Origin: Mangrovimicrobium sediminis | GTDB taxonomy: Bacteria; Pseudomonadota; Gammaproteobacteria; Pseudomonadales; Halieaceae | Length of the DNA: 64,000 nt | Direction of reading: 5' to 3' | Assembly: GCF_004745945.1 (NCBI RefSeq) | Contig: NZ_SRLE01000009.1 | Span: 310,001-374,000, forward strand | Part shown: positions 43,876-54,705 of the stretch, piece after piece | Layout: every line of letters begins with the position of its first letter | How positions within the stretch are numbered: the stretch's first letter is position 1 | Program-made: the position numbers and the translations under genes | Notes under the pieces: generated by a model | Seen by the model: the letters and a program-made list of their open reading frames with translations, nothing else | Told to the model about the DNA's origin: nothing | The model's database searches: none

Positions 43876-46782
43876 ATGGAATTTCCAACAATACCGGGGT
43901 ACACCATCCTCAAGCGCCTGGGACACGGGGGCATGGCGGACATCTTCCTCGCCGAGCAGACCAGCTTTGGCCGCCAGGTCGCGCTCAAGGTGATGTCGCC
44001 GCACCTGTTGCGCGACCCCTCCTTCGGTGACCGCTTCCTGCGCGAGGCGCGCATCGTGGCGCAACTCACGCACCCGAACTTCGTGCCGGTCTACGAGGTC
44101 GGGCGGCACGAGGACTTCCACTACCTGTCCATGGAGTACCTGCCCGGCGGCAGTCTCAAGGAACTGCTGCAGCGCGGCATCGCGCTGGCCGAGGGCTTTC
44201 GCATCGCCCGCGAACTGGCCTCGGCGCTGGACTACGCGGCGCGGCGCAAATTCGTCCACCGCGACGTCAAGCCAGAGAACATCCTGCTGCGTGAGGACCG
44301 CAGCGCGGTCATCTGCGATTTCGGCATCGCCAAGCAGACCGACGGTGAGACACAGATGACCCAGGCCGGCGTGATCGTCGGCACCCCCAGCTACATGAGC
44401 CCGGAACAGGCCATGGCGCGCAACCCGGATGGTCGCTCGGACCTGTACAGCCTGGGCATCATATTCTACGAGATGATGGTGGGCGAGGTGCCCTTTGCCG
44501 GGGATTCCCCGGTCTCCACCGGCATCATGCACATCAACAACCCCATCCCGCGCCTGCCCGAGCAACTGGCCGGTTTCCAGGCATTCATCGACCGCGCGCT
44601 GGCCAAGGATCCCGATAACCGCTTCCAGACCGGCCGGGAGTTTCTCGACGCGCTGGAAGAACTGGAGGTGGACAACGCCGAGCTGGTCCACATCAACCCG
44701 CCCGCCGCGGTGGTCTCGGCCGGCGCGGCGCGGCGCAGCGGGCGCGGCAGCACCACCGGACGCACGGGCGGCAGCGGCTCGCGCAACCTGTCCTCGCACC
44801 TGGATACCCAGACCGCGGTGCTGCAACCGCGCCGCCCACGGCGACTCACCACCTGGATTACCGCAGCGACCACCGTGGCCATGGGTGCCACCGGCTGGTG
44901 GCTGTGGCAGGCCAACCAGTCCCCGCCGCTGCCCAGCCGCAGCGCCGCGACCTCGACATCCACCCACGATGTCGCCACCTGGACCGCGGACCTGTTACGC
45001 AGGGCGCGGCAGGCGATGGACCAGGGCAGGCTCTACGGCAACGACGGGCAGAACGCACAGGCCTACCTCACCAGCCTGCTCGAACTGGCACCCGACGACA
45101 GCGGCGGCCGGGTGGCGATCAATCGCCTGTTCGGCCTCTACCTCGAGGGTACGGGCGAGGCCCTCGAGCAGCAGGACTTCCGTCGCGCGCGGGAGCTGTT
45201 GCAGCAGGCGTCACTGATCAACTTCTACGTCAGCGACGAGGAACTGGTACAGCACAAGCTGGTACTACAGGAGGCGCTGGCCGCCAACCAGCAGCAGCAA
45301 CAGATCACCGAACAACGCGACGACCGCACCTCCCGGCTGCTCGACGAGGCCGGGCGACTGCTCGCCGCGGGACAGCTGACCAGCCCGCTGGATGCCAACG
45401 CCTATGTGCGCTACCAGGACGTGCTCGCCCTGGATCCGCAGAACGCCGCCGCCCAGCAGGGTATCGTCACCATCGCCGGGCTGCTGCTGGAACAGGCCCG
45501 CGCGCAGGCCGACGCCGGCGAACTCGGCCGCGCCGACGCACTGATTCGCGCCGCGTTGCAGGTGTATCCGCAGCACCCGGACCTGGCGGCGACCAGCGAC
45601 AGTGTGCGGATGGAGAAAGAGGCACTGCTGCAACGGCTTGACGAGGAAACACGCAAGCTGTCCGCCCGCCAGGAAGCACAGCGCGAGGCCCTGCAGGCGG
45701 AGCGCAGCGCCCGCCAGGAACGGGTGCAGGCGCTGCTCGCCGGCGCCGAGAAAGACCTCGCGGCCGGCCGCCTGGATGCCCCGACCGGCGAGAACGCGGT
45801 GGAGAAATTCCGCGAGGTGCGCGAACTCGACCCGGCCAACCTCGATGCCCTGACCGGTATCGAGAAGGTCGCCGGGCGTTTCATCGACGCCGCGCTGGCC
45901 GACCTGAAGTCTGGCGAGCTCGACGTCGCCGAGACCAAGCTACAACGTGCACGCAGCCTGTCGCCGGCCAATGCACGCTATGCCCAGGTGCAGATCGCGC
46001 TGATCGAGGCGCGCGACCGCCTGCAGCAGCAGGCGGCCGCGGACAGCCAGCGCACGCAGCGGGTCGCCGCCCTGTTGCGCGGCGCGCAACAGGCGGCACA
46101 GCGCGGCAACCTCTACCTGCCGCGCGGCGACAACGCGCTGGAGAGCCTGCAACAGGTACTGGAACTGGACCCGGGCAACGCCGAAGCGCTGGCACTGCGC
46201 GCGTCGCTGCTGGAACAGGTGGCCGCCGACACCCAGCTCAGCCTGGAGAAAAAGGCCTACGGCGAGGCGCAGCAGGCGATCGCTGCACTGGAAGCGGGTG
46301 GCGCGCCGGCGGCGCGGGTACAGGCGCTGAAGAACACCCTGGCCGCGGCAACCGCGCCGGCCCGGCCCACCGCCGAAGTGCCCACGGTCCCCGCCGTGCG
46401 CGAACAGCGCAAGGCGCAAGCCGACGAGATCCTGGCCAGCGCCGACGCGCTGACCGCGACCCCGTATACCCGGCCCGGACTGTTCGGCAACAACCGCCAG
46501 GCGCTCGCTACCTTGCGCAGCGCAGCGCAGAAGATCGACGAGGCCCGGACAATCACCGGCGAGACACCGGCGCTCGCCCGCTCCCGGGCCAAGCTGGTGG
46601 AGAAGTACGGCAAGATCATCGCGCTGCACGTGGACGACGGCAACGCGGAGGCTGCGCGCGAATTCCTGGATGACCTCGCCGCCAGCGGGCTGGGCGCCGA
46701 TGCTCTGGCGCGCTGGAGCGACCAGGTGGCCAGCCTCGAGCAACGGGCCGGCCGCAAGGGCATGTCGATCAGTTCGTTCTGA
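43876..46782 (+). CDS. Transmembrane Ser/Thr protein kinase with repeated periplasmic modules
   Basis: A 968-residue Hanks-type kinase. The cytoplasmic domain (about 8-270) is complete: Gly loop LGHGGMADIFLAEQ, Lys38 in VALKVM, HRDVKPEN (128-135), DFG (148-150) and GTPSYMSPEQA in the activation segment. A Gly/Ser/Arg linker leads to one membrane helix (about 325-345, ITAATTVAMGATGWWLW). The outer 600 residues contain about five related units of roughly 45 residues inside longer helical spacers, e.g. LLAGAEKDLAAGRLDAP and FREVRELDPANLDAL, resembling TPRs with a conserved LDP turn. There are no PASTA domains. Signal and targets are unknown. Confidence 0.92.
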   Translation: MEFPTIPGYTILKRLGHGGMADIFLAEQTSFGRQVALKVMSPHLLRDPSFGDRFLREARIVAQLTHPNFVPVYEVGRHEDFHYLSMEYLPGGSLKELLQRGIALAEGFRIARELASALDYAARRKFVHRDVKPENILLREDRSAVICDFGIAKQTDGETQMTQAGVIVGTPSYMSPEQAMARNPDGRSDLYSLGIIFYEMMVGEVPFAGDSPVSTGIMHINNPIPRLPEQLAGFQAFIDRALAKDPDNRFQTGREFLDALEELEVDNAELVHINPPAAVVSAGAARRSGRGSTTGRTGGSGSRNLSSHLDTQTAVLQPRRPRRLTTWITAATTVAMGATGWWLWQANQSPPLPSRSAATSTSTHDVATWTADLLRRARQAMDQGRLYGNDGQNAQAYLTSLLELAPDDSGGRVAINRLFGLYLEGTGEALEQQDFRRARELLQQASLINFYVSDEELVQHKLVLQEALAANQQQQQITEQRDDRTSRLLDEAGRLLAAGQLTSPLDANAYVRYQDVLALDPQNAAAQQGIVTIAGLLLEQARAQADAGELGRADALIRAALQVYPQHPDLAATSDSVRMEKEALLQRLDEETRKLSARQEAQREALQAERSARQERVQALLAGAEKDLAAGRLDAPTGENAVEKFREVRELDPANLDALTGIEKVAGRFIDAALADLKSGELDVAETKLQRARSLSPANARYAQVQIALIEARDRLQQQAAADSQRTQRVAALLRGAQQAAQRGNLYLPRGDNALESLQQVLELDPGNAEALALRASLLEQVAADTQLSLEKKAYGEAQQAIAALEAGGAPAARVQALKNTLAAATAPARPTAEVPTVPAVREQRKAQADEILASADALTATPYTRPGLFGNNRQALATLRSAAQKIDEARTITGETPALARSRAKLVEKYGKIIALHVDDGNAEAAREFLDDLAASGLGADALARWSDQVASLEQRAGRKGMSISSF

Positions 46783-46806
46783 TCAACCTACCGGTACCAT
46801 CGGGCG

Positions 46807-47715
46807 CTAGAGGTACCACTGCACACCCAGCGTGAGCGTGGTCATGGTCTCCTTGGTGTCGGTCACCGAGCCCGCCGCCAGGCCGCTGTCGTCGGAGGTG
46901 GTCGCCTCGTACTGCTGGGTGCGCAGATCGACGAAATACCCCATGCGCTGGGACAGTGGCTGCGACCAGGCGAGGCCGAGACTGAAGCCGTCCGCATCCC
47001 CCTCGAGATCGAGGTGGTACTGCGGCTCCTTCGGCCCGCCGAAGTTGTCGTTGAAGCGCGACTCGAGGAACGCGTAGGCGAAACTTACCGACAGCGTGCC
47101 GGTGTCGAACACGTTCCAGGCATAGCTGGCGCCGACGAACCAGCCATCCTCCCGGTAGGTCTGCTCGTACTTGGGCAGGCCGGCGACGTAGTGGTAGTGG
47201 GCGCGGTTGCCGGAGCCGGGGATGATCGCCGAACCGAGGTCGCCACACACCGGCTCTTCCTCGCTGATATCCAGGGGACATCGCGGTAGCGGCGTCAGCG
47301 TCGTTTCACCCACCAGGTAGCCGGCAAACACGTTGGCGGTGCGCCACACCCGGTAGCCGGCGGTGATGCTGTAGTCCTCGCGCTCGGCCTCTATCGGGGT
47401 GCGCGCGTTGGTCAGCGAGCCCTGGCTGTCAGCCTTGACGTTGGAGTAGGTGCCCTCGTACTTGAGCGAGACGTAACCGCGCCTGTACACCGCCGCGAGC
47501 CCGGCGCTCAGCGAGGGCAGGTCGGCGTCCATCTCCACATTGAGGGTCCGCGCGAGACCCCGGATATCCTGCTCGAATTCCAACTGCTTGTACTGCACCC
47601 CGAGCTGCGGCACCCAGGCGATCTCGTCGAGGAAACTTTCCGCGGCGACCTGCGAACAGGCGGCGCTACCGGCGAGCAGGAACAGCCCGCACAGTGAATG
47701 CTTGTTGAACGACAA
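46807..47715 (-). CDS. Predicted outer-membrane beta-barrel protein
   Basis: About 302 residues from a TTG at 47715 with GGAGG eight bases upstream. A signal peptide (ending QVAA near residue 27) is followed by alternating amphipathic strands throughout (YVSLKYEGTYSNV, GWFVGASYAWNVFD, TLTLGVQWYL). An insert with two cysteines (CPLDISEEEPVCGD) may form a disulfide-closed loop. The C-terminus ends WYL rather than the usual aromatic residue. I cannot name a family. It converges on the kinase gene with only 24 bases between stops. Confidence 0.72.
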   Translation of the reverse strand: MSFNKHSLCGLFLLAGSAACSQVAAESFLDEIAWVPQLGVQYKQLEFEQDIRGLARTLNVEMDADLPSLSAGLAAVYRRGYVSLKYEGTYSNVKADSQGSLTNARTPIEAEREDYSITAGYRVWRTANVFAGYLVGETTLTPLPRCPLDISEEEPVCGDLGSAIIPGSGNRAHYHYVAGLPKYEQTYREDGWFVGASYAWNVFDTGTLSVSFAYAFLESRFNDNFGGPKEPQYHLDLEGDADGFSLGLAWSQPLSQRMGYFVDLRTQQYEATTSDDSGLAAGSVTDTKETMTTLTLGVQWYL

Positions 47716-47871
47716 GGACAGGCCCTCCGTGGAAAATCGACAACCGCGGCCCCCCGGCCCGCGATGCGACTGGACAATCACCCGGCCCGCAACAACTCCC
47801 TGTCGGCGGCAAGCGCCGGTGATCTGGGCATTAAAACCCAGTCGTGACGGACATGCAAAAACAGGCGTGCT

Positions 47872-48558
47872 TCAGGCGCGAGTGAAGAGCAGATCCCACA
47901 CCCCGTGTCCGAGACGCTCCCCGCGCTGCTCGAACTTGGTCAGCGGGCGGGAATCGGGACGCGGCGAATACTGGCCCGGGCCGGCCTGGTTGCGCAGTGC
48001 GGCACAGGCGCTGAGCACCTCCAGCATCTGCTCGGCGTAGTTCTCCCAATCGGTGGCCAGGTGCAGCAGGCCGCCGGGAGCCATGCGGGACACCAGCAGC
48101 TCGACGAAAGGCGGCTGGATCAATCGGCGCTTGTGGTGGCGTTTCTTGTGCCAGGGGTCGGGGAAAAAGATCTGGATGCCGTCCAGGCTTTCGGGTGCGA
48201 TGCAATCGCGCAGCACCTCTACGGCGTCGTGGCAGTAGACGCGGATGTTGTCGACGCCCTGGTCGGCCATGCTGTGCAGCAGGCGGCCCACACCGGGCCG
48301 GTGCACCTCAACGCCGACAAAATTCGTTGTCGGTGCGGCGGCCGCCATCGTCACCAGCGACTGGCCCATGCCGAAGCCGATCTCCAACACCCGCGGCCCG
48401 CCCCGGCCGAAGGCGCGCTCGAAATCCAGGGCGCCGTCCGCGTGCTCCAGACCCCAGCGCGCCCAGTGTTCATCGAAGGCGCGCTGCTGGCCCGGGGTCA
48501 TGCGCCCGGTGCGCAGCACGTAACTGCGAATCGGGCGCGCCTGTCGCGGGTCACTCAT
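47872..48558 (-). CDS. trmB: tRNA (guanine-46-N7)-methyltransferase
   Basis: A 228-residue SAM enzyme: VLEIGFGMGQSLV motif I, FVGVEVHRPGVG, the TrmB signature FFPDPWHKKRHHKRR and the C-terminal TKFEQRGERLGHGVWDLLF. It makes m7G46 in tRNA. The ATG at 48558 precedes MSDPRQARPIRSYV; longer in-frame starts lie inside the DUF423 gene. It is two bases from that gene. Confidence 0.95.
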   Translation of the reverse strand: MSDPRQARPIRSYVLRTGRMTPGQQRAFDEHWARWGLEHADGALDFERAFGRGGPRVLEIGFGMGQSLVTMAAAAPTTNFVGVEVHRPGVGRLLHSMADQGVDNIRVYCHDAVEVLRDCIAPESLDGIQIFFPDPWHKKRHHKRRLIQPPFVELLVSRMAPGGLLHLATDWENYAEQMLEVLSACAALRNQAGPGQYSPRPDSRPLTKFEQRGERLGHGVWDLLFTRA

Positions 48559-48560
48559 GT

Positions 48561-48938
48561 TTAGTTGAGCATCTTCCAGCCGACGGCGGCGAGGCAGCCC
48601 CAGCCGGCGATGAACGCCAGTCCACCGAGGGGGGTGACAGCGCCCAGCCATTTCACACCGGTCATGGCCAGCAGGTAGAGGCTGCCGGAGAAGATCACAG
48701 TGCCCAGCAGGAACAGCCAGCCGGCGCTCTTGAGCAGGGCGGTCTGCGGCTGGTGCAGGGCAATGATGCCCACCGCCAGCAGGGCCAGCGCATGGTAGAA
48801 ATGGTATTGCACGCCGGTCTGGTAGATCGCCATGTAATAGGGGTCCAGGCGATCGCGCAGGCCGTGCGCGCCGAAGGCGCCGACAATCACGGCAAACATG
48901 CCGCTGAGGGAGGCGAGGGTGATGAACAGTTTGGCCAT
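48561..48938 (-). CDS. DUF423 membrane protein (YgdD-like)
   Basis: A 125-residue protein with four membrane helices and the DUF423 signature VIVGAFGAHGLRD near the N-terminus and YHFYHALALLAVG in the middle. Function unknown. It is immediately upstream of trmB. Confidence 0.9.
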   Translation of the reverse strand: MAKLFITLASLSGMFAVIVGAFGAHGLRDRLDPYYMAIYQTGVQYHFYHALALLAVGIIALHQPQTALLKSAGWLFLLGTVIFSGSLYLLAMTGVKWLGAVTPLGGLAFIAGWGCLAAVGWKMLN

Positions 48939-49032
48939 GGGCGGGATATCTGTGCTGGGATAGATGCCCGGCCGATTATAACCGGAACCGCGCCCGCCGG
49001 CAGGCGGGCAGCGGATTTGGCCGAACGCGGGG

Positions 49033-49887
49033 TCAGGCGGCGATCGCGGCCCGCAGTTTTTTCATGGCATTGGCCTCGAGCTGGCGAATGCGCTCGGCGG
49101 ACACGCCGTACTGGTCGGCGAGCTCGTGCAGGGTGGCCTTTTCCTCGGCCAACCAGCGCTGGGCGAGAATATCGCGGCTGCGCTCATCGAGGTCGGACAG
49201 CGCATTGTGCAACTGCGCTTCGCTGTTTTCCTGCCATTCGCTCTCCTCGACACTGCGCGCCGGGTCTGCGCTGTGGTCCTCGAGGTAGTACTGCGGCGCC
49301 TGCCAGGCTTCGTCGTCGTCGCTGTCCACCGGCAGGTCGAAGGCGACGTCACGGCTGGACAACCGACCCTCCATGCGCTGCACTTCCTTGACGTCGACGC
49401 CGAGATCATCGGCCACCGCCTGGGCTTCCTGGGCGGTCAGCCAGGCCAGGGTCTTCTTCTGTCCGCGCAGGTTGAAGAACAGCTTGCGCTGGGCCTTGGT
49501 GGTGGCGATCTTGACGATGCGCCAGTTGCGCAGAATGAACTCGTGGATCTCCGCCTTGATCCAATGCACGGCGAAGGAGACCAGGCGCACACCCTTCTCC
49601 GGGTTGAAGCGCTTGACCGCCTTCATCAGGCCGACGTTGCCCTCCTGGATCAGGTCCGCCTCGGCCAGGCCGTAGCCGGAATAGCTGCGGGCAATGTGCA
49701 CGACAAAGCGCAGGTGAGACATCACCAGCTCGCGCGCGGCATCGACGTTGTCGTTGTAGAACAGGTCCTCGGCCAGCTCGCGTTCGCGCTCCGGGCTGAG
49801 GATGGGGATGCTGCCTACCGCCTGCACATAGGCGGCGAGGTTGGCTCCCGGTACCAGCTGGTCGACAGGTCGCAGACTCAGGTTCAT
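49033..49887 (-). CDS. rpoH: Heat-shock sigma factor RpoH (sigma-32)
   Basis: A 284-residue sigma-70 family protein: region 2 ([36 protein letters not shown]), the RpoH box QRKLFFNLR (about 131-139) diagnostic for sigma-32, and region 4 HTH ([20 protein letters not shown]). I chose ATG 49887 because GGAGG precedes it by eight bases. It directs heat-shock gene transcription. A perfect CIRCE operator lies 31 bases upstream. It follows ftsYEX on the same strand, separated by about 150 bases. Confidence 0.96.
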   Translation of the reverse strand: MNLSLRPVDQLVPGANLAAYVQAVGSIPILSPERERELAEDLFYNDNVDAARELVMSHLRFVVHIARSYSGYGLAEADLIQEGNVGLMKAVKRFNPEKGVRLVSFAVHWIKAEIHEFILRNWRIVKIATTKAQRKLFFNLRGQKKTLAWLTAQEAQAVADDLGVDVKEVQRMEGRLSSRDVAFDLPVDSDDDEAWQAPQYYLEDHSADPARSVEESEWQENSEAQLHNALSDLDERSRDILAQRWLAEEKATLHELADQYGVSAERIRQLEANAMKKLRAAIAA

Positions 49888-49917
49888 TGCATGGACCTCC
49901 ATCAATGGGGCAGTAAT

Positions 49918-49946
49918 ATTAGCACTCAATCCATTAGAGTGCTAAT
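49918..49946 (-). promoter_or_regulatory. CIRCE operator (HrcA binding site) upstream of rpoH
   Basis: TTAGCACTC-N9-GAGTGCTAA at 49919-49945 matches the CIRCE consensus at every arm position, with the canonical nine-base spacer. On the rpoH strand, TTAGCA in the first arm and TAATAT at the edge of the second (with TG one base upstream, an extended -10) are 18 bases apart, so the operator may be embedded in a promoter. Binding by HrcA would then repress rpoH. hrcA is not in this window. Confidence 0.93.
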
Positions 49947-50036
49947 CGCCGGAAAGTTCCCTGGCGCCGCGCCAAATGACGAATTTTATTTGTGAAATAT
50001 CAATAAGATAGGAGAGGTTTTCGCGCTTTTAGGGGA

Positions 50037-51020
50037 CTAGCGGGGAACGATGGCCGCAAGGTGCCGGCTGACCGCCAGCCAGGCCCCCGCAAGGCCCAGC
50101 AAACCGCCGATAATCACCAGGTTGAGCACCCCCATGATGCCCGGTCCGCGCAACTCGAATCCGCTCTGGTAGAGCCGGGCGAGCTCACCCACCGGCCCCT
50201 GCAGGTACCACAGGGCGGCGTTGACCACGAGTCCCGCCACCAGGCCGCCGCCGACCCCGTACCACAGGCCGGTGTACAGGAACGGCCGCCGCACGAAGGG
50301 ATTGCTGCCGCCCACCAGCTTGACGATGACAATCTCGTCGCGCCGGTTCTCGATAGCGAGGCGGATAGTATTGCCGAGGATCAGGATCACCCCCACCAGC
50401 AGCAGCGCGCCGACCGCCATCACCATGCGCCGGCCGAGGTCCATCAGGCTGTTGAGGCGCTGCAGCCACTGCATGTCGAGCACCGCCTCGTCGACCTTGT
50501 CGCGCTTGTCGAGGTTGTCGCGCAGGGTGCGCACGGCGTCCTGGTCCAGGCGCGGGGCGGGGGTCACCAGCAGCAGGTTGGGCAGCGGGTTGTCGTCCAG
50601 CTCCGCGAGCACCTCGGCAAACCCGGACAGCGCACCGAACTCGGCCAGGGCGTCGTCGCGGGAGACCAGGTGCACCTGGGCCACCTCCGCGCTGCGCTCC
50701 AGCGCCTGCGCCAGTTCCGCGGCCGCCGCGGCGTCCACGTCCGTGTGCAGGAACAGTGAGATCTGTGTCGGGCTCTCCCAGCGCGCGCTCAGCTCAGCGG
50801 CGTTGTCGAGGGTGACACTGAGCCCCACCGGCAGGGCCAGGGCGATACCGATCACCAACCAGGTCATCAGGCTGGAAAACGGCCGCTCCAGAACGCGCTG
50901 CAGGCTTTCCGCCGCGGACAGCCGGTGGTGGCGCAACCAGGCCCGGTACTGGTCAGCCATGCGCGCCCGGCTGAGGCTGGCGCCCTCGCCGCGCGGGCGG
51001 TCGCTGCGCGCACGGCTCAC
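50037..51020 (-). CDS. ftsX: Cell-division ABC transporter permease FtsX
   Basis: A 327-residue protein: cytoplasmic N-terminus, first helix (about 52-74, LMTWLVIGIALALPVGLSV), a periplasmic domain and three C-terminal helices with the FtsX core ENRRDEIVIVKLVGGSNPFVRRPFL. With FtsE it controls peptidoglycan amidases at the septum. The GTG start overlaps the ftsE stop (GTGA). Confidence 0.94.
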   Translation of the reverse strand: MSRARSDRPRGEGASLSRARMADQYRAWLRHHRLSAAESLQRVLERPFSSLMTWLVIGIALALPVGLSVTLDNAAELSARWESPTQISLFLHTDVDAAAAAELAQALERSAEVAQVHLVSRDDALAEFGALSGFAEVLAELDDNPLPNLLLVTPAPRLDQDAVRTLRDNLDKRDKVDEAVLDMQWLQRLNSLMDLGRRMVMAVGALLLVGVILILGNTIRLAIENRRDEIVIVKLVGGSNPFVRRPFLYTGLWYGVGGGLVAGLVVNAALWYLQGPVGELARLYQSGFELRGPGIMGVLNLVIIGGLLGLAGAWLAVSRHLAAIVPR

Positions 51021-51682
51021 AACAGCCCCCCGGTCACCAGGCGACCCTCGCGCAGGGTGAGGATGCGGTGGCGCAGGCGCGAGATCAGGGCCAGGTCGTG
51101 GCTGGCGATGAGCACCGTAACGCCGACCTGGCTGAAGGATTCGAACAGCTGCATGATCTCGGCGGAGAGTTCCGGGTCCAGGTTGCCGGTGGGTTCGTCC
51201 GCCAGCAGGATCTTGGGCCGACCGACCACCGCGCGGGCGATACCCACGCGCTGCTGCTCGCCCCCGGACAGGGTCACCGGCATGGCGCGTTCGCGCTTGA
51301 GCAGGCCGACCTTGTCCAGCGCCGCGCGCACCCGGCGACCTACCTCGCGGTGGTCGTAGCCGCTGATCACCAGCGGCAGGGCAACGTTGTCGAACACATT
51401 GCGATCAAACAGCAACTGGTGGTTCTGGAACACCACCCCGATCTGCCGGCGGTGGCCGGGGATGCGTCGATTGGACACCGTGGATAGATCCCGCCCGTCC
51501 ACCACCACCTTGCCGCGGGTGGGGCGGTCCATGAGCATGATCAGGCGCATCAGGGTGCTCTTGCCGGCCCCGGAATGGCCGGTGAGGAAGACCAGGTCGT
51601 CGCGGGCGATATCGAAGCTGACTTCCCGCAGGGCATCGTGGCCCTCCGGGTAGCGCTTGCTCACCCGCTCAAAACTGATCAT
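51017..51682 (-). CDS. ftsE: Cell-division ABC transporter ATPase FtsE
   Basis: A 221-residue ABC ATPase: MISFERVSKRYPEGHDAL, Walker A GHSGAGKST, signature LSGGEQQRVGIARA and Walker B ILLADEPTGNLDP. It partners FtsX. The ATG overlaps the ftsY stop by four bases, and its stop overlaps ftsX, so the three genes are translationally linked. Confidence 0.96.
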   Translation of the reverse strand: MISFERVSKRYPEGHDALREVSFDIARDDLVFLTGHSGAGKSTLMRLIMLMDRPTRGKVVVDGRDLSTVSNRRIPGHRRQIGVVFQNHQLLFDRNVFDNVALPLVISGYDHREVGRRVRAALDKVGLLKRERAMPVTLSGGEQQRVGIARAVVGRPKILLADEPTGNLDPELSAEIMQLFESFSQVGVTVLIASHDLALISRLRHRILTLREGRLVTGGLL

Positions 51683-53007
51683 GCAGGGCGGTCGTCCCCG
51701 GCAAACAGCGCTTCGATAAACGGCTGCGCCTCGAAGGGACGCAGGTCCTCGGCGCTCTCGCCGATGCCGATGAAGCGGATCGGCAGGCCCAGCTTGCGGG
51801 CTATTGCGAAGATCACGCCGCCCTTGGCGGTGCCGTCGAGCTTGGTCAGGGTGATGCCGCTGACCCCGACCCACTGGCGGAAGTGGTCGGCCTGGGCCAG
51901 GGCGTTCTGGCCGGTGCCGGCGTCCAGCACCAGCATGACCTCGTGGGGCGCGCCGGGGTCCAGTTTGCCCATCACCCGGACCACCTTCTTCAGCTCTTCC
52001 ATGAGGTTGTCCTTGTTGTGCAGGCGGCCGGCGGTATCGGCGATAAGCACGTCCACACCGCGGGCCTGGGCCGCCTGCAGGGCATCGAACACCACCGAGG
52101 CGCTGTCCGCGCCGGTGTGCTGGGCAACCACCGGCACGTTGTTGCGATCGCCCCAGGCCTGCAGCTGCTCGACAGCCGCGGCGCGGAAGGTGTCGCCGGC
52201 GGCGAGCATCACCGAGCGGCCCTCGTCCTGGAACCGGCGCGCCAGCTTGCCGATTGTCGTGGTCTTGCCCACGCCGTTAACTCCTACCATCAGGATAACG
52301 TAGGGTTTGTGAGCGCTTACATCGAGAGGGCTTTCACAGGGCTGCAACAGGCCCAGCAGTTCCTCCTGCAGGGCGTTCTGCAGGGCCGCGGGGTCGGTGA
52401 GTTCCTTGCGCGATACGCGCTGGGTGAGGCGGCCGATGATCTCCATGGTGGCCTCGACACCGACGTCGGCGAGTAGCAGGCGCGACTCCAGCTCCTCGAG
52501 CAGTTCGGCGTCAATCTCCTTGCGCCCGAGGAACAGGTTGCCGAGCCCGGCGACGAGGTTGTCGCTGGTGCGACCCAGTCCGCGCCGCAGGCGGGCGAAG
52601 AAGCCGGGCTTGTCGGCGCCGGTATTCTCCTTGCCCGGAGCCGGTTGCTCGACGGGCGGTGCGTCGGCGCTCGCTGCCTGGGCGGTCGGCTCAGGCGCCG
52701 CAATATCTTGCGCGACCGGCTCAGGTTCGGGCCTGGGTTCGGTCTCGGGTTCGAGGTCGGGCGGCGGCACGGGCGGCGGCACGGGCGGCTGCTCAGCGGC
52801 CGGGACGGCGCTGGCCTCCGGGCCAGGGCCTGCCGCGGAGACTTCCGGGCCGGCGCTGGCTTCGGGGCCGGGTGCAGGGGTATCGGTCGCGGCCTCGGCG
52901 TCAGCCGCCGGCGGCGTCCCGCTGGGCTCCGCCGCTGTGCCGGAAACGTCCTTGTCTTCCGCAGGCGCGGGCGCCTCCGGCGATTTCTTGCGTTTGAAAA
53001 ATTTCAT
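51679..53007 (-). CDS. ftsY: Signal-recognition-particle receptor FtsY
   Basis: A 442-residue GTPase. Residues 10-110 form an acidic, Pro/Ala/Glu-rich A domain with repeated PEP and PGPEAS words, probably used for membrane association. The NG domain from about 130 has GVNGVGKTTTIGKLARR, DTAGRLHN and TKLDGTAKGG. It receives SRP-ribosome complexes at the inner membrane. First gene of ftsY-ftsE-ftsX; divergent from rsmD. Confidence 0.96.
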   Translation of the reverse strand: MKFFKRKKSPEAPAPAEDKDVSGTAAEPSGTPPAADAEAATDTPAPGPEASAGPEVSAAGPGPEASAVPAAEQPPVPPPVPPPDLEPETEPRPEPEPVAQDIAAPEPTAQAASADAPPVEQPAPGKENTGADKPGFFARLRRGLGRTSDNLVAGLGNLFLGRKEIDAELLEELESRLLLADVGVEATMEIIGRLTQRVSRKELTDPAALQNALQEELLGLLQPCESPLDVSAHKPYVILMVGVNGVGKTTTIGKLARRFQDEGRSVMLAAGDTFRAAAVEQLQAWGDRNNVPVVAQHTGADSASVVFDALQAAQARGVDVLIADTAGRLHNKDNLMEELKKVVRVMGKLDPGAPHEVMLVLDAGTGQNALAQADHFRQWVGVSGITLTKLDGTAKGGVIFAIARKLGLPIRFIGIGESAEDLRPFEAQPFIEALFAGDDRPA

Positions 53008-53087
53008 CTCGGTCGTGCTAGAGTGGGCTGTCGCCAGAGAAGCGACGGCGAAACCACTATCCTAACATTCCTGCCAAGAGTGAAGAA

Positions 53088-54210
<1,123 letters not shown>

Positions 54211-54270
54211 AAGGCCGGCGCAGGGGCCGGCCCGGAAGGAAGTGCGCCCGCTCGAGGCGGACGGTGACGC

Positions 54271-54648
54271 TTACTCCGCTGCGGCCTCTTCAGCCGCCGC
54301 CCGCTCCTGGGCCTCGTGGTAGGCGTCGATGTCCTTGTGGGTGTAGCCGACGTTGCGACAACCCAGGCAACGGGCGAAGGTGGCTGCGCCCGGACCGATG
54401 ATCAGTTTGTCCGCCGCTTCCCCGGCGTGGCCCGAGAGCAGGGTGAACGGCAGGCTGACCAGCCAGACCGCAGTGCCCCCCACGGTAATCGCCGCGCCCA
54501 GCGGCCGCGCGACCACCAGGTCGCCCGCCATGGCCCAGGGATTCGGGCTTTCATCAACGGCGGAATCGGCCCAGAGCATCTGCGGTGCCAACAGGCAGGC
54601 GATCATAAAAGCAGTGACGGCGCGACGTGCGCCCAGTCGAGTTTTCAT
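54271..54648 (-). CDS. Small exported protein of unknown function
   Basis: A 125-residue protein from the ATG at 54648, with GGGGAG seven bases upstream. A signal peptide (about 1-28, ending LWA) is followed by one hydrophobic stretch (GAAITVGGTAVWLVSLPFTLL), a CLGCRNVGYTHKD segment with a CXXC pair, and an Ala/Glu-rich tail. I do not recognise an assigned function; proteins of this outline are sometimes labelled multidrug transporter without evidence. Confidence 0.65.
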   Translation of the reverse strand: MKTRLGARRAVTAFMIACLLAPQMLWADSAVDESPNPWAMAGDLVVARPLGAAITVGGTAVWLVSLPFTLLSGHAGEAADKLIIGPGAATFARCLGCRNVGYTHKDIDAYHEAQERAAAEEAAAE

Positions 54649-54705
54649 TGTTTTTCTCCCCGGGGTTTTCACCCAGTCCCCTAATCTCCAGCAAGTTTAG
54701 CCTGT

